A stretch of 64,000 nt of DNA from positions 12,170,001-12,234,000 of the forward strand of contig BSBN01000254.1 of NCBI GenBank assembly GCA_027924645.1, given 5' to 3'. Made by a program: the position numbers and the translations under genes. The notes beneath the pieces were generated by a model, which was not told where the DNA came from, made no database searches, and saw only the letters and a list, made by a program, of their open reading frames with translations. Origin of the DNA: Cunninghamia lanceolata. Its lineage: Eukaryota; Streptophyta; Pinopsida; Cupressales; Cupressaceae. Within the stretch, counting starts at the first letter, position 1, and each line of letters starts with the position of its first letter. Below, piece by piece: positions 1 to 10,540 of this stretch.

Positions 1-1304
1 CAACTCAGTAATCACTACTCAAAGAATTAAGATCACAATGCTAATTGTAGTACACCCTACATCCAGGGGACCTGAGTACTGGGGGCATCCTTCGCCATCT
101 AGACTGCCTACATACCCTGTATCCATGGGATCAAGGTCCCCTCCTTCAGATGTGATCTACACGATGAATGCGAACATGTAGTTCTATCTTGTATTACGTT
201 TTATGTAACTGTGGTTGGTATATAGTTCTTCGCCAACTGCCCATTCACTCAAGTAATATAGAGACAAAATTCCTCAGAAACTAGTATTGCAAACATACCT
301 TCCGAGAGTGTTTGGCATTAAGTTTTCATGTGTGAATAATTTACCTATCACGCATATTTCCCTAATGAGGTCTTCTCGTTGATCGTCCTACAACAATTTT
401 TGATAGTCTCACCTTTTTCTTTTTCGTAATCTTTTTAGTCAGGCATCCGAGGAGATTTTCCCTTCTTGTGGATTTAACTTAGACATGTTCCTTATTACTC
501 CTCGACGATTTAGAGGGATGGTGCCCAGACGTCATTATTGCAGCTATGTTAGGTGCGAGGTACTTGGTTCAATGTGACGGCATTACCTGTAAACGTGACC
601 CAGAGGCACCGTAAATACCAAATACTGCGAATGTTTGAGTTTGGACATTTATTCACAAGGTTTTACCTATTTAGATGAAAAGAGAAAAACTTGCATAATC
701 ACCAACTAAGAAAATTGATAAAGGGATATAAAGATGCATGATAATTTTGCTTAGAAAATATGATTGAACTACTTATGGATCACAAAACAACTATACAACT
801 TGATTGGTCAACCCTAACCACATTTATAATATGCAAACTCATAATAATACTTTTCTTTAACTTAATTGATCCAAAAAGCATAAGACTAGAAAAACACTTA
901 ATCAATCAAGTACATAATGATCTAGTCTGGTAGAAGACAAAGAATTAATAAACATTGTCCAATAGTATAGTACTAGGAGCAATTTCCTGCAGAAGCATTT
1001 GACTTACCTATATTTGAAAATAGATAAGAACTTAAGATATTTGAATCTCAATAAGTTTCTCAACTAAAAAAAAATGTTAACACACTAGCTTTACTTCTTT
1101 CCATAAGTCATATTGGACGAATCTTTGAAGTTGTTCTAAATCACTATGTTTTCAATCTATACCCATAAAGTTTGACAATAATTGAACTAACATAGAATCA
1201 AAATATTCAAAAGAAAAGAACAACAGATGGAGAGGAGAACCCTTACAGTTTTCTCCAGCCTTCCCAAACCAAAGATGAATGCCTTCTTCCTTACAATTCA
1301 AGGC
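1..1304. other. Unassigned AT-rich DNA, no gene seen
   Basis: No open frame resembling a known protein, no RNA gene and no clear LTR end were found. Positions 50-150 hold a short imperfect internal repeat built on a 'CCTACAT/CCAGGGGA' theme. The stretch lies on the downstream side of a minus-strand TATA-like site at 1305-1313, so it may be the R-U5 part of an old minus-strand LTR, but neither a primer site nor a TG...CA boundary could be placed. Confidence 0.4.
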
Positions 1305-1313
1305 ATTTTATAG
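1305..1313 (-). promoter_or_regulatory. Possible minus-strand TATA box
   Basis: On the minus strand the sequence reads CTATAAAAT. The nearby plus-strand string TTTTATAGAA followed by AGTCC closely resembles the TATA region in the LTRs of element C (9002-9010). The 31-bp minisatellite would lie upstream, where U3 enhancer repeats normally sit. Promoter function is inferred only from position and sequence. Confidence 0.3.
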
Positions 1314-1326
1314 AAAAGTCCATGAT

Positions 1327-1543
1327 CCTCCACTCTCTTTGTTTAATGGTAATGTATCCTCCATTTTCTTTGTTTAATGAGAATGCATCCTCCACCTTCT
1401 TTGTTTAATGATAATGCATCCTCCACCTTCTTTGTTTAATGATAATGCATCCTCCATTTTCTTTGTTTAATGATAATGCTTCATCCACCTTCTTTGTTTA
1501 ATGATATTGCTTCATCCACTCTTGTTATTTTAATGATAATCTT
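1327..1543. repeat. 31-bp minisatellite, seven units
   Basis: Seven consecutive units of exactly 31 bp share the core CTTTGTTTAATGATAATGC. Units 3 and 4 are identical; the outer units carry one to several substitutions and the last is the most divergent. There is no length change between units, so the array probably grew by slippage or unequal exchange. Confidence 0.85.
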
Positions 1544-1600
1544 ATCCTCAATTAAAATAATCTTATCCTCAATTAAAATAATTTTATCCTCAATTTTTTA
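1544..1600. repeat. 21-bp tandem repeat, about 2.7 units
   Basis: Units start ATCCTCAATTAAAATAAT at 1544, 1565 and 1586, continuing directly from the last 31-bp unit. The third unit runs into a T-rich stretch that ends where the copia homology begins. Confidence 0.75.
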
Positions 1601-1639
1601 ATGGTGTCCATATTATTTGTATTTTTTTTTTAATTTTCA

Positions 1640-3826
1640 AATTAGAATGCAAAAATTGAGTTGTGACAGGTACACACCTCAAGAAAATGGGGTAGCTAAA
1701 AGAAAAAATGGAACAATCATGGAAATGGCAAGAAGCATGTTGAAAGCAAAGCATTTGTCAAATGAATATTGGGATGAAGCTATAGCTTGTGCAACATACA
1801 TTATGAATAGATGTCCAATCAAGAGTGTGAAGAATATGATTCCTGAAGAAGCATGGATAGGAAAAAAACATAGTGTTGCTCACATGAGAGTATTTGGATG
1901 AGTGGTATATGCACATGTGCCAGATGAGTTGAGAAGAAAATTGGACAACAAGGGAGAAAAGTGTATATTTGTTGGTTATAGTGATGAATCCAAGGCATAC
2001 AAACTATACAATCCAATAACCAAGAAAGTTATAATCAGCAGAGATGTACAATTCATAGAAGATGAAGCATGGGATGGAAGTTTGGAGAAGACAATCAATA
2101 TTGCAGGGAACTTACCTCAAGAAGATAGAGAAGATTTTACACCAGCAAGTACTCCAAATGTGACTCCTTCCACACCCATTCAAGCTCAACAAAGTGGTCA
2201 TCAAATGACACTATCATCAAGTGTAAGGACAACCTCATCCATTCAAGCATCCACTCCTTCAAATGTACAACAAACACCATCTACAAGTGGCAATCATGGT
2301 GCAGGACCATCAAGTCCAAGTTTAATTGATATGTCAAATCCTACATTGGCAAGCTTGAGGAGACAAAAAATCAGAAGTTTGAGAGACATTTATGATCAAA
2401 ATGAAGGTGAGAACAATGCTGGTCTAATTTTTCTTTTTGCATTTTATTCACAAGTAGAACATCCAATTCATTATGAAGATGCTATCAAGCATGAAAAATG
2501 GGTAAATGCAATGGATGATGAAATTGATGCAATTGAAAAGAATCAAACATGGGAGTTAGTGAGTCTTCCAAAAGACAAGGATGTCATAGGAGTGAAGTGG
2601 GTTTACAAAACCAAATTACATACAAATGGAGATGTACAAAACATAAAGCAAGACTAGTGGCAAAAGGATATTCACAACAACCTGGGGTTGATTACAATGA
2701 GACATTTTCTCTAGTAGCATGTTTAGACACCGTGAGAACTATACTTGCAATAGAAGCTCAAAACAAATGGCCAGTTTACCAAATGGATGTGAAATCAGCT
2801 TTTTTGAATGGTTATCTTGAAGAAGAAGTTTATGTTGAGCAGCCACCTGGGTATGAGATTTTGGGTCAAGAAGACAAAGTCTACAAATTGAAAAAGGCAC
2901 TCTATGGACTCAAGCAAGCCCCAAGAGCTTGGTACAGTAGAATTGATTCATATCTTTTACAAAATGGCTTCAATAGGTGCAGCAGTGAGCCTACATTGTA
3001 TACCAAGATGAATGAGCAAGGTGAGATCATAATTGTTTTCTTGTATGTTGATGATTTGATATTCATGGGTGATTTGGCAATTGATTTAGGACTCATGAAG
3101 TATTTTCTTGGCATTGAAGTTAATCAAAATGATAATGGTATATTCATCTCCCAATCTAAGTATGCAAATGACATTTTGGAAAGCTTTGGCATGACAAATT
3201 GAAAATTAGCTCGAACACCAATTGTAACAGCATTGAAACTAAGCAAGGATGATGATGGAGCCAACATTGATCCGACTTTATATAAAAGACTTGTTGGTAA
3301 CCTCATGTATTTAATAGCCACAAGACTAGACATTATGTATGTAGTTAGTATCATTGCAAGGTTCATGGAATCTCCAAAAGATTCTCATTGGCAAGCAAGT
3401 AAAAGAATTCTTAGATATTTGAATGGAACAAGGAACTATGGCATTCTGTATTCAAGGTCAAATGAGTTCAAGCTGATAGGATATACAAATAGTGATTGTG
3501 CAGGGAGCATTGATGACAAGAAGAGTACATCTGGTTATGTTTTTAATTTTGGAAGAGGTGTCGTATCATGGGCTTCAAAGAAACAACCACTTGACACTCT
3601 TTCATCAGTTGAAGCAGAGTATGTAGCAGCCACAGATGCATCATGTCAATCAGTTTGGATGAGAAGAATGTTGAAAGATCTCAGGCAAGAACAAGAAGAG
3701 GCAACAATGATCTACTGTGACAATAACTCAACTATAGCATTGTCAAAGAATCTAGTTTTTCATAAAAGAAGTAAACATATAGACACAAGATATCACTGGA
3801 AATTAAATGCAATCTCTAAGAAACAG
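1640..3826 (+). pseudogene. Decayed Ty1/copia pol: integrase end, reverse transcriptase, RNase H
   Basis: The frame reads through the end of the integrase core (YTPQENGVA, then FG and VVYAHVP), the linker, the reverse transcriptase ([13 protein letters not shown] with the first catalytic Asp; YVDDLIF with the catalytic Asp pair) and RNase H (SVEAEYVAATDA; DNNSTIALSKN; RSKHIDTRYH). This order is diagnostic of copia. It is dead: TGA stops at 1899-1901 and 3200-3202 replace residues that are usually Cys, one base is missing near 2636-2641, and roughly 20 residues are lost between YVDD and the [10 protein letters not shown] motif. Gag, protease, most of integrase and both LTRs are absent. Homology starts abruptly near 1640 and ends near 3826 in other repeats. 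Confidence 0.93.
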
Positions 3827-3828
3827 GC

Positions 3829-3996
3829 CTCAAATTGGAAATTAAAAAGGTGGATCCCAATCATTGTTGTCTCCTTGACAAGTTGGACTCATTCATGCTT
3901 GGTCACATTTATAGAGAAGTCAACTCAGCGGATGATGCATTGGAAAACTTGGGTGCCTGCTGGAGGAGGAGAAAAGAATGTACTTGCCTGGTGAAC
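3829..3996 (+). pseudogene. RNase H-like fragment of the LINE/RVT_3 type, 5' piece
   Basis: About 55 codons contain LGHIYREVNSADDALENLGA, the pattern of the last conserved block of the RNase H domain (HIYREGN..ADALAN) found at the C-terminus of many plant LINEs and in related host proteins. It directly abuts the copia RNase H in a different frame, so it is a separate sequence joined to a truncated copia. It breaks at 4001, where element C is inserted. The likely continuation is 18742-18800, beyond elements C and B. A host RNase H-like gene fragment is the alternative. Confidence 0.6.
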
Positions 3997-4001
3997 TGCC
4001 A
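3997..4001. repeat. Left target site duplication of element C (TGCCA)
   Basis: TGCCA immediately precedes the LTR start TGTAACGCC at 4002 and recurs immediately after the other LTR end at 16710-16714. It proves that 4002-16709 inserted as one unit. Confidence 0.92.
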
Positions 4002-4558
4002 TGTAACGCCCGGCCTTGAACACTTTAGAGAAATACACATTTATGCTACATGAAACATGAAATTTTGTTTTTTTTAAATGTTTAAGATAACAAAGTAATG
4101 TTAACATAACTATTTACACCATTACACTTATGACATGTTCTCCAAGGTTTCAAGGTTGCATTACTTAACAATTCAACTAACATAATTTAACATACATCAG
4201 TAACTGATCTGAATCCAATGCACAATTAAATAACTTATTCATATTCATTACACGTCGTCAAATAATACAATCTACATGATTAAATACATAACGAAAATGC
4301 TTTCTTTACACATAAGTACATCATGACATCATTACATTGCCATTTTCAGACTACATCAAAATTACATACGTTATGAATGATCTGTTACACAAATCTGGTA
4401 CAAGATTATACACATACATCTTCATCAACTAGTACAAGTACAATTGTCTACAAATTGAGATAAATCTTTCTCCACATGAACTTCGACAAGAATAACCAAT
4501 GGATAAGGAAGCTCTTCCACCCGACCATGTGGAACCCTAAGGTCCACCCCTCGAGCTA

Positions 4559-4578
4559 GGAGTTAACATGAGGTCCCA
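4559..4578. repeat. Inverted 20-bp repeat inside the C LTR, left arm
   Basis: GGAGTTAACATGAGGTCCCA occurs here, and its exact reverse complement lies at 9631-9650, about 5.05 kb away in the same LTR. Both sites are followed by related CAGT/GACAG-type sequence. The captured gene fragments lie between the arms. The right LTR has arms at about 11110-11129 and 16184-16203, the latter with one change. Confidence 0.7.
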
Positions 4579-4754
4579 GATAATGACAGTCAGGTAGACA
4601 AAATACAAATAAGAACAAAGGACAACCAAACACCAATACTACACATGGCAATAACAACACAACACAACTTAACTTCCAGAAGCAACACATAACGAATGGG
4701 GAGAGTACAACTAGGGAATGCTAGGCTGCAGTAGGGAGGACTGTCATCACATGG

Positions 4755-5082
4755 CTTGTCGTGGGTTGTCCTGGTAATCCTTCCTAGGCCCCGGCCCCCA
4801 TCTAGGGTTGTCCTGGTAGCCTCTCCCGACTCCCGGCCCCCATACAACGCTCATGCAGAATCAACATACCTTCCATGAGGACAAGGTAGTTGATCTTGCC
4901 ATTCCAGGCCTTCTCATCTCATCTCAAGCCTAAACAAGCACTTGAGCCATGAGTGAGGCATCCACTTATCTTGTTTAGTGTGTTTAACTACCCAACCCCC
5001 TAATTCATTATTTAGGTTATCACTGAGTTATCAAACTCCCACATGGGTTGTCCTGGACGCCACTTTTGGGCTCCGGCCCCCA
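4755..5082. repeat. GGTTGTCCTGG short repeats in the C LTR
   Basis: Three copies of a roughly 40-bp pattern begin GGGTTGTCCTGG and end CCGGCCCCCAT, near 4756, 4804 and 5045. They are the most GC-rich part of an otherwise AT-rich LTR. The right LTR has the matching set at about 11307-11634. Role unknown; short repeats of this sort are common in LTRs. Confidence 0.65.
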
Positions 5083-5159
5083 TTGAGAGCACTCCCCTAC
5101 TTGCATCTAGAAGACCCTACTCAACAACACAACAAACATCATCATGACAACGATGATAC

Positions 5160-5255
5160 ATGAACCATGCAAGGCATTAACCATCTTGCATAACAATTAT
5201 CCTCATATCCACATGTAAATATAATAATGCAAGGCATTATCCCTCTTGCATATCA
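5160..5255. repeat. Direct repeat ATGCAAGGCATTA in the C LTR
   Basis: Two copies of a roughly 30-bp segment, ATGCAAGGCATTA then CTTGCATA, lie about 60 bp apart. Each copy contains a short inverted repeat (TGCAAG/CTTGCA) that could fold into a hairpin in RNA. Repeated in the other LTR near 11715-11806. Confidence 0.6.
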
Positions 5256-7436
5256 ACTTAATCATAGGGACAACTCACAAGTATTGCCCATAACAATACA
5301 TAAACATTACTCTGTTACAATATTCGATGTCTCCCCATTTCAAAATCTAACACAAAACTCAATACAAGATGAATATAATTAAACGTACAACAATACATCC
5401 CCAAGGGAATACATTCATCATTCACATTGTCTTTTATCCCAAACATAACTAGAGACAACATATCATCATATATCCAATACATAAAAATACTATACTTGAA
5501 AACCAATCTCATTATCCTGTGCCTCTGGACTGACACCCAAACAACTTGCACAGTGGACCCCATTACAACCAATAATCTCATTACAATGCTAATAAATCCA
5601 CTATCGAGACTATTTAATCAGACTTCAATTAACAACACCTTCATAATGACGTTGTAATAAGATCGTTACCAAGATTAATCAACAATAATCATAACAATTT
5701 AATTTAAACTATTAACTACATTTCCTTATAGTTCAATAAATTAAATCTATTAACTTAACTAAAATATTAATCTACTTTTGATTTTGGCACTTTTAGAACT
5801 CACAACCATATGATTTATATAATTTCCCATTAGACTTCCTCCCATACATTTTCTAGATGGCTTGGAGATGACAACAATATCATTTGAATTAATAATAATA
5901 ATATTAAATAATAACATAAATAATAACCATAACAATAATAATAAATTCAATGGATCATAAGATAGTAAATATTATTCATCCAAAGAACATTAATTGAACA
6001 TTGTAAATAAATTTAATATGACAATTAGTTATTCAACAATGCCTCTAAAATACTATAACCTACTTTAGTGTAAGTAAATTATACCTACCCTATGATACAT
6101 GTCTTCATGATCCAAAGTAAATTTTTGACAATTTGCTTCAAAACCTCTTCTGCCACAAGATACGGTCTTTCCAATATCTCTTTTGACCTCGACTAGATAA
6201 GATAGCTTAACATGCTTCACATTTCTTCGTGGTAACGATATCTCGAAAAGGACTTTATCATAAGTGATTAATTCTATCAAAGAAAAGTGTCGTATAATTT
6301 AACCAACCCGACTATAGAATTGTAATAATAATGTTTTATTAATTAGTTTGAACATTTAACTATAATTTTTATATATATCAATATTTATACATATATATAT
6401 TGTTGAGCCGATAATAATAATATTAATAACAATAATAATAATAAAATACTAATAATTATAATGACAAAACAATAATAGTGAATACTATGAGTCATTGGAT
6501 AGCTAATATCTTCCATCTGAGAATAAGTAAATATCTGTATTGTTAATTTCCTTATTACATTTACCACTGCAATCCAGATGTAATAATTTCAAGTAATAAT
6601 GCAGAAAGGTTTATTGAGGTGTCACAATAGGAAGTGAAATATCTCACCGAAGACGAAGACAAAAAGATTGTTGAATAAACTATCTATGTTTTCCAAACTC
6701 TGACTAGGTAACATTTCCTACTGCTGTGCATATTTAATGGGCTGAAGAAGAACAATAATTGCAGAAGAATACACTGTGCTACATGCGAAAGACTTGTTTG
6801 TTCTGTAAAGTTTAATGGCAATCTTTCTCATATGTTAGCTCATTCTCTTTTACACGGTGAGATTACTGGAATTCAAAGTCTCTCCAACACAGAAAACTTA
6901 ACTGCAAAGATTCGTTGACTCTCTGTTTGCTGTACAAAAATTAATGGTAGTCACCTTCATAATTTGACTCATACTCCTCCTTATTCCTAAATATCATGCA
7001 CTTTTGTTGTGAATGAGGTGTAAAATTGCTATTGACTGATTGACCGTTGAAATGGATGATATTTAAGAATAGCCATAATGCTAGCCCGGAAGGAAACTAT
7101 AATTCATGGGATCCACCAAACTCAACAAATTTGAAGAGTCATGTCGTGTCGAGGGGAAGTGGAATCTTCTACATCAACACTATCTCAAAATTACTGGTGG
7201 TCATGGCGGTACAAAGCAAAGTCATGTTGATGAGGAAAGGAAGTGAAGATGAACACAAAGCTTCTGTGAACATATTTTATTTTTCATTGTCCCTTCCAAG
7301 TTCCTGCGGAGGAAAATTTGGTCACTTGCAGGAATTATATCCATTTGAAATCAAACACAATGTTTCCCACTAGTAACGTGCTCTCTATAGCTTTACTGTA
7401 AGAATTATAGGAAAACAGTGCTGGTGTTATTGTTAG

Positions 7437-7898
7437 ATGAGCTGCGCTGCAGACGGCATGACAATGTTTGGATATTTTATCCTGCTGTATTTCATGTTGT
7501 TTGAGCTGCCTGCGTGCCACAGCATCAACCAAAAGCCACAGTTTCCTGAAGATGACATACTGTGCCTCGACCAGACTAAAAAAGAATTGACTGATCCAAA
7601 TCTGTCTCTTTTAACGTGGTGGTTTGGGAACAGCAGCCAGGGTTTTATCTGCAACTTTCAGGGAGTTGAGTGCTGGCATAACGATGATGGCAAAGTGCTA
7701 AGCGTTAAGCTCCCTGTAATGGGACTTTCGGGAGAGTTCCCTAGAGGCTTGAAGTACTGTGGGAGTATGACAAACTTGGATCTCTCTGGCAATAGTCTTT
7801 CAGGCCAAATCCCAAGGGATCTCTGCAAATGGCTTCCCTTTCTTGTGGCAACTGATCTTTCATCAAACTAGTTTACTGGGTCAATTCCCTTTATTACA
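7437..7898 (+). pseudogene. Captured N-terminus of a BIR-like LRR receptor kinase (left LTR copy)
   Basis: The open frame of 144 codons starts with a hydrophobic signal-peptide-like segment (residues 8-28), then EDDILCLDQTKKELTDP, the paired cysteines of an LRR N-terminal cap (GFICNFQGVECW), and leucine-rich repeats (MGLSGEFP, LDLSGNSLSGQIP, LCKWLPFLVATDLSSN). Order and wording match the extracellular start of BAK1-interacting receptor-like kinases (BIR family), which damp immune receptor complexes at the plasma membrane. A TAG at 7869-7871 stops the frame; homology continues as FTGSIPF to about 7898 and then ends. No transmembrane or kinase part follows. It is transcribed opposite to the element, so the element RNA would be antisense to BIR-type genes. 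It is a gene fragment, not a working receptor. Confidence 0.85.
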
Positions 7899-8023
7899 TA
7901 ACATTTAAGCACATTCCACTGCAATGCTAAATTAATTTCCACCATCAACAAGGCACTTTTGAGGTAGGATCAGTGGACAGTAAAGATCTCTTGAATGATA
8001 TCATACAACAGTACAAATTATAA

Positions 8024-8391
8024 ATGCACAAAGAAGTCTTCAATTTTGCCAACGTACTCCCAGCCTGTAAGAAAATGGGAGCTTAGAATAGGCTAGAGAC
8101 AGCCACCGAGCAGTGTGGAAGGGGAATTTTATTAGCATGTATGCAAAATGTGGAAACATAGACAAGGCACATGAACTGTTTGACAGAACGCCTCAAAGAA
8201 ATGTGGTTGCATGGAAGGCCACAAATACAGTCTATGATCAAAATGGATTTTTCAAAAAAAAAAAAACTTTAGAAATTATCAAGCAAATGCAATTGGCAGG
8301 GGTAAATTCAGATTCCATAACGTTTGCCAACATCCTCCCTGCCTGTCGTAAAATAGCAAACACCACTATTCTGTATTCCCTGGATGGATAG
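8024..8391 (+). pseudogene. Captured PPR protein fragment (left LTR copy)
   Basis: The region encodes two to three pentatricopeptide repeats of the plant PLS type: [15 protein letters not shown], then in another frame [30 protein letters not shown] and MQLAGVNSDSITFANILPAC. PPR proteins of this class bind organellar RNA in mitochondria or plastids. The fragment is broken by a stop and frame changes near 8085-8115 and by an A12 run near 8255 inside the usual NGF..EAL motif. It lies about 130 bp after the BIR-like fragment in the same orientation, so the two were captured together or in succession. No start, stop or targeting region of the parent gene remains. Confidence 0.85.
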
Positions 8392-8764
8392 GAGAACGAA
8401 CACCACCGTTCTATGTTTTGGCTTTATGTTTGTAATGAATTAATTTAAGACTAATTTATCATTGAAGTTTCTACAATAAATTATTGTGTAAAGAATCCTC
8501 CTGTTTACAGAGGCCATAATTGGTCTAACTTTGAGAGATCTTTCTACATTGTCTAGAATGGCATTTGGGTATGCAGATCTATCAAACGGTACAACAGCGG
8601 TTAAATAATGAAAAAGAAAACATGCACAACAATGGTTCCATGAAGGTTCTACTATAGATCTTACTCATTTGGATCAGAGCTACCCATGAAAAAGCCATAA
8701 AATTCTCTTCTACAAAAACCCTTTACAACATATATCCTTCGGAGTAGGGAAGAAATTCAAGGTA

Positions 8765-8920
8765 CTAACCGAAAACAGTGTTGATGGGATTGGTTGCTGA
8801 ATCTCCAATCAGTGGACGTCCCACCTCCACGCCTCCCATAAATGAGGCATCGCTAATACCAATTAGCCCATTCTCAGCAGCCCTGGCTTTGATATCGAAT
8901 CGACAAGTCTGTTTCAATTG
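8765..8920 (-). other. Conserved 51-codon antisense frame in the C LTR leader
   Basis: On the element's own (minus) strand, about 90 bp downstream of the TATA box, 51 codons stay open in both LTR copies, including ENGLIGISDASF and GGVEVGRPLIGDSATNP. The frame ends at TTCGGTTAGTACC, which also reads as a plausible splice donor (G/GTTAGT). It could be an exon from a third captured gene or a leader exon. I do not recognise the protein; a vague likeness to an Hsp70 N-terminal segment was judged too weak. The right LTR copy is 15318-15473. Confidence 0.4.
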
Positions 8921-9001
8921 CTAAAGTTCCAAGCTTCTTTTCCCAGCCTTCTTCTCTCTTCTTCTACCTGCAATCCCCCCTCTTTGCCTCTACAATCTTC
9001 T

Positions 9002-9010
9002 CTTTTATAG
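9002..9010 (-). promoter_or_regulatory. TATA box of the element C 3' LTR
   Basis: Minus-strand CTATAAAAG is followed by a purine-rich leader (AGAGGCAAAGAGGGGGG). It lies about 1.15 kb inside the LTR from its minus-strand start, a reasonable U3 length, and is conserved in the other LTR at 15555-15563. Confidence 0.6.
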
Positions 9011-9060
9011 AATAGTCCCTTCCATTTTCCAAGGAACTCGGCACGCGATCCCATGCATCT

Positions 9061-9540
9061 CCCTCCTCAAGATATATTTTTATTTAATTTAATGATCCCA
9101 AGAGGTTACTCTTTTTTTAAATATTAACACACAATTCTGACAACATTTAATTTCTTTATAGCCGACCAACCAAATTGTTATTAATAAAGTTATAATATTG
9201 CATCAATCTATAATTTTACAACTATATATTAATTTATTTTATTAATTAAGTTGTAAATCACAAATTACAACATAACTTACAACTATTTAATTTATTTTAA
9301 ATATTTATTGTAAATAATATTATATTAAATAATACAAAATTTCTTACAATCTTTATTTAACAATTATACTTATAATAAAATAATAATTTATTTACAACAA
9401 TAATTAACAACTATCGACATTAAACTCAATATTATCTTTTATAAATATATTTAATTATCAACATCATACTTTCCATAATATGATTCTATTTCATGCACAA
9501 CGACACCTTACACACTTAGACACTTTCTAACCTAGTTAGA
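9061..9540. other. AT-rich block of the C LTR, no gene
   Basis: Very AT-rich sequence with many TTTAATT/AATAATTT runs upstream of the minus-strand TATA box. It would be the U3 promoter-proximal part of the LTR. Nothing else recognisable. The counterpart in the right LTR is 15614-16090. Confidence 0.6.
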
Positions 9541-9630
9541 CTCCAAGGTGTAATATTACCTGTCTGCAAGTCATAATCGAAAGACAGACAATGACCAAAA
9601 GGATAAACTGACAAACAGACAACACTGACA

Positions 9631-9650
9631 TGGGACCTCATGTTAACTCC
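9631..9650. repeat. Inverted 20-bp repeat inside the C LTR, right arm
   Basis: TGGGACCTCATGTTAACTCC is the exact reverse complement of 4559-4578. Confidence 0.7.
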
Positions 9651-10156
9651 AAACAACTAATCCATTGGCAAAGGCACGCTCAGACTTGGTACATCAGGTG
9701 GAGTCGGTGCCTAGTACCTGCATTCCTGCAACAATGCACGGTTAAACATTCAAGATATATATCCACATACAGTCCTATAGTGAATGGAAATTGCAGTGGG
9801 GTAGGGTACTCGAGTGCGAGTAATACAACACTGTTCCATTCACGTTTTATGAATAAACATTTAACTATACTGAACAAGGTATCTGATTACTAGACAACAA
9901 CATAAACTGATTAACTATCTTCCAATCCCATATAGTGAATAACATCAAAGCATCTATAACATCTAGTTCATTCATCAAATTGTAAAGCATAAAATAACCT
10001 ATTCCAACATCAATATCTATTATCATCACAATTAGGTCCATAATAAAGTAACAAGATAACAAGAGATCCATCATCTACGGTCTAAGATACTGTCATAAAG
10101 TCTAATACTACTAAGCAAACATCAATCTGATAGACGACGAGTTGAGGGGCACTACA

Positions 10157-10168
10157 TCCTCCCCCCCT
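10157..10168 (-). promoter_or_regulatory. Polypurine tract of element C
   Basis: The minus strand reads AGGGGGGGAGGA and is directly followed by the 3' LTR start TGTAGTGCC. This is the standard position for the RNase H-resistant primer of plus-strand DNA synthesis. Confidence 0.85.
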
Positions 10169-10414
10169 AGGATCAGGCTTACTCCTGGAAGCCTGCGAAC
10201 AAATATAGCTCTCGCATTTGGGATGCATCTTCTCAGGTAGCTGAAGTCTCATCACTACACGATGGGCATCCAACCCATCCATCCCTGACACTATGTCATG
10301 GGATCCTAGTGGTATAATGTGAAGATCCGCCGTGGTAGATAAGGGACCTATCCTCAACTCACAACCATACATAAGAGAGTCTACTGATACCCTAGATCCA
10401 GAGACTAATTCCAC
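10157..10414 (-). pseudogene. Ty3-type aspartic protease C-terminal remnant
   Basis: Inside the 398-bp interior the minus strand encodes IGPLSTTADLHIIPLGSHDI followed by VSGMDGLDAHR. This matches the back half of Ty3/gypsy retropepsin, where the usual end is a V/I-L-GMDWL-HR motif; here Leu is Ser and Trp is Gly. The N-terminal catalytic DSGA motif is absent, and the frame then runs through non-pol sequence into the LTR. It is the only piece of the parental gag-pol left and places the element's ancestry in Ty3/gypsy. It cannot be an active protease. Confidence 0.75.
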
Positions 10415-10540
10415 TTGCCACTTAACATCTTCAGGTTGCTAGGCGAGGACTACGAATGAATATATTCTTCAAAGTTTAAACAACTAGTATAGATTGATGG
10501 GCTAATATAAATCCCAGAGTACCCAGTGTTAGCAAACTTG

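Larger units (their letters stand above)
4002..10156 (-). repeat. Element C 3' LTR (6155 bp)
   Basis: This is the left LTR, matching 10555-16709 with an offset of 6551-6554 throughout. In the minus sense U3 runs from 10156 to about 8975 and R-U5 would take the remaining 5 kb. It contains captured BIR-like and PPR gene fragments in the opposite orientation, an AT-rich block and short repeats, listed separately. The parts between (4100-4550, 5250-7000, 8400-8750) hold no recognisable gene. Confidence 0.92.

Noticed and set aside
1327..1543. CRISPR-like array
   Set aside because: Units are contiguous with no spacers; it is a minisatellite in eukaryotic DNA.
1899..3202. Recoded TGA codons at Cys positions in copia pol
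   Set aside because: Two in-frame TGA codons replace usual Cys residues, but the element also has a frameshift and a deletion, so mutation is the simpler explanation.
5315..6567. Paired short frames in element C LTRs (5315-5657, 5759-5950, 6065-6280, 6385-6567 and their right-LTR copies)
   Set aside because: They lie in AT-rich or simple sequence with no homology; several are broken in the other LTR copy, and they overlap on opposite strands.
7047..7373. 108-codon frame upstream of the BIR-like fragment
   Set aside because: Conserved in both LTRs only because the LTRs are near-identical. Composition is unlike a protein family I know, and it is probably the captured upstream region of the receptor gene.
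8765..8905. Possible Hsp70 fragment on the minus strand
   Set aside because: Only a short likeness (NP.NTVFG) at one end; the preceding residues do not fit the Hsp70 N-terminus.
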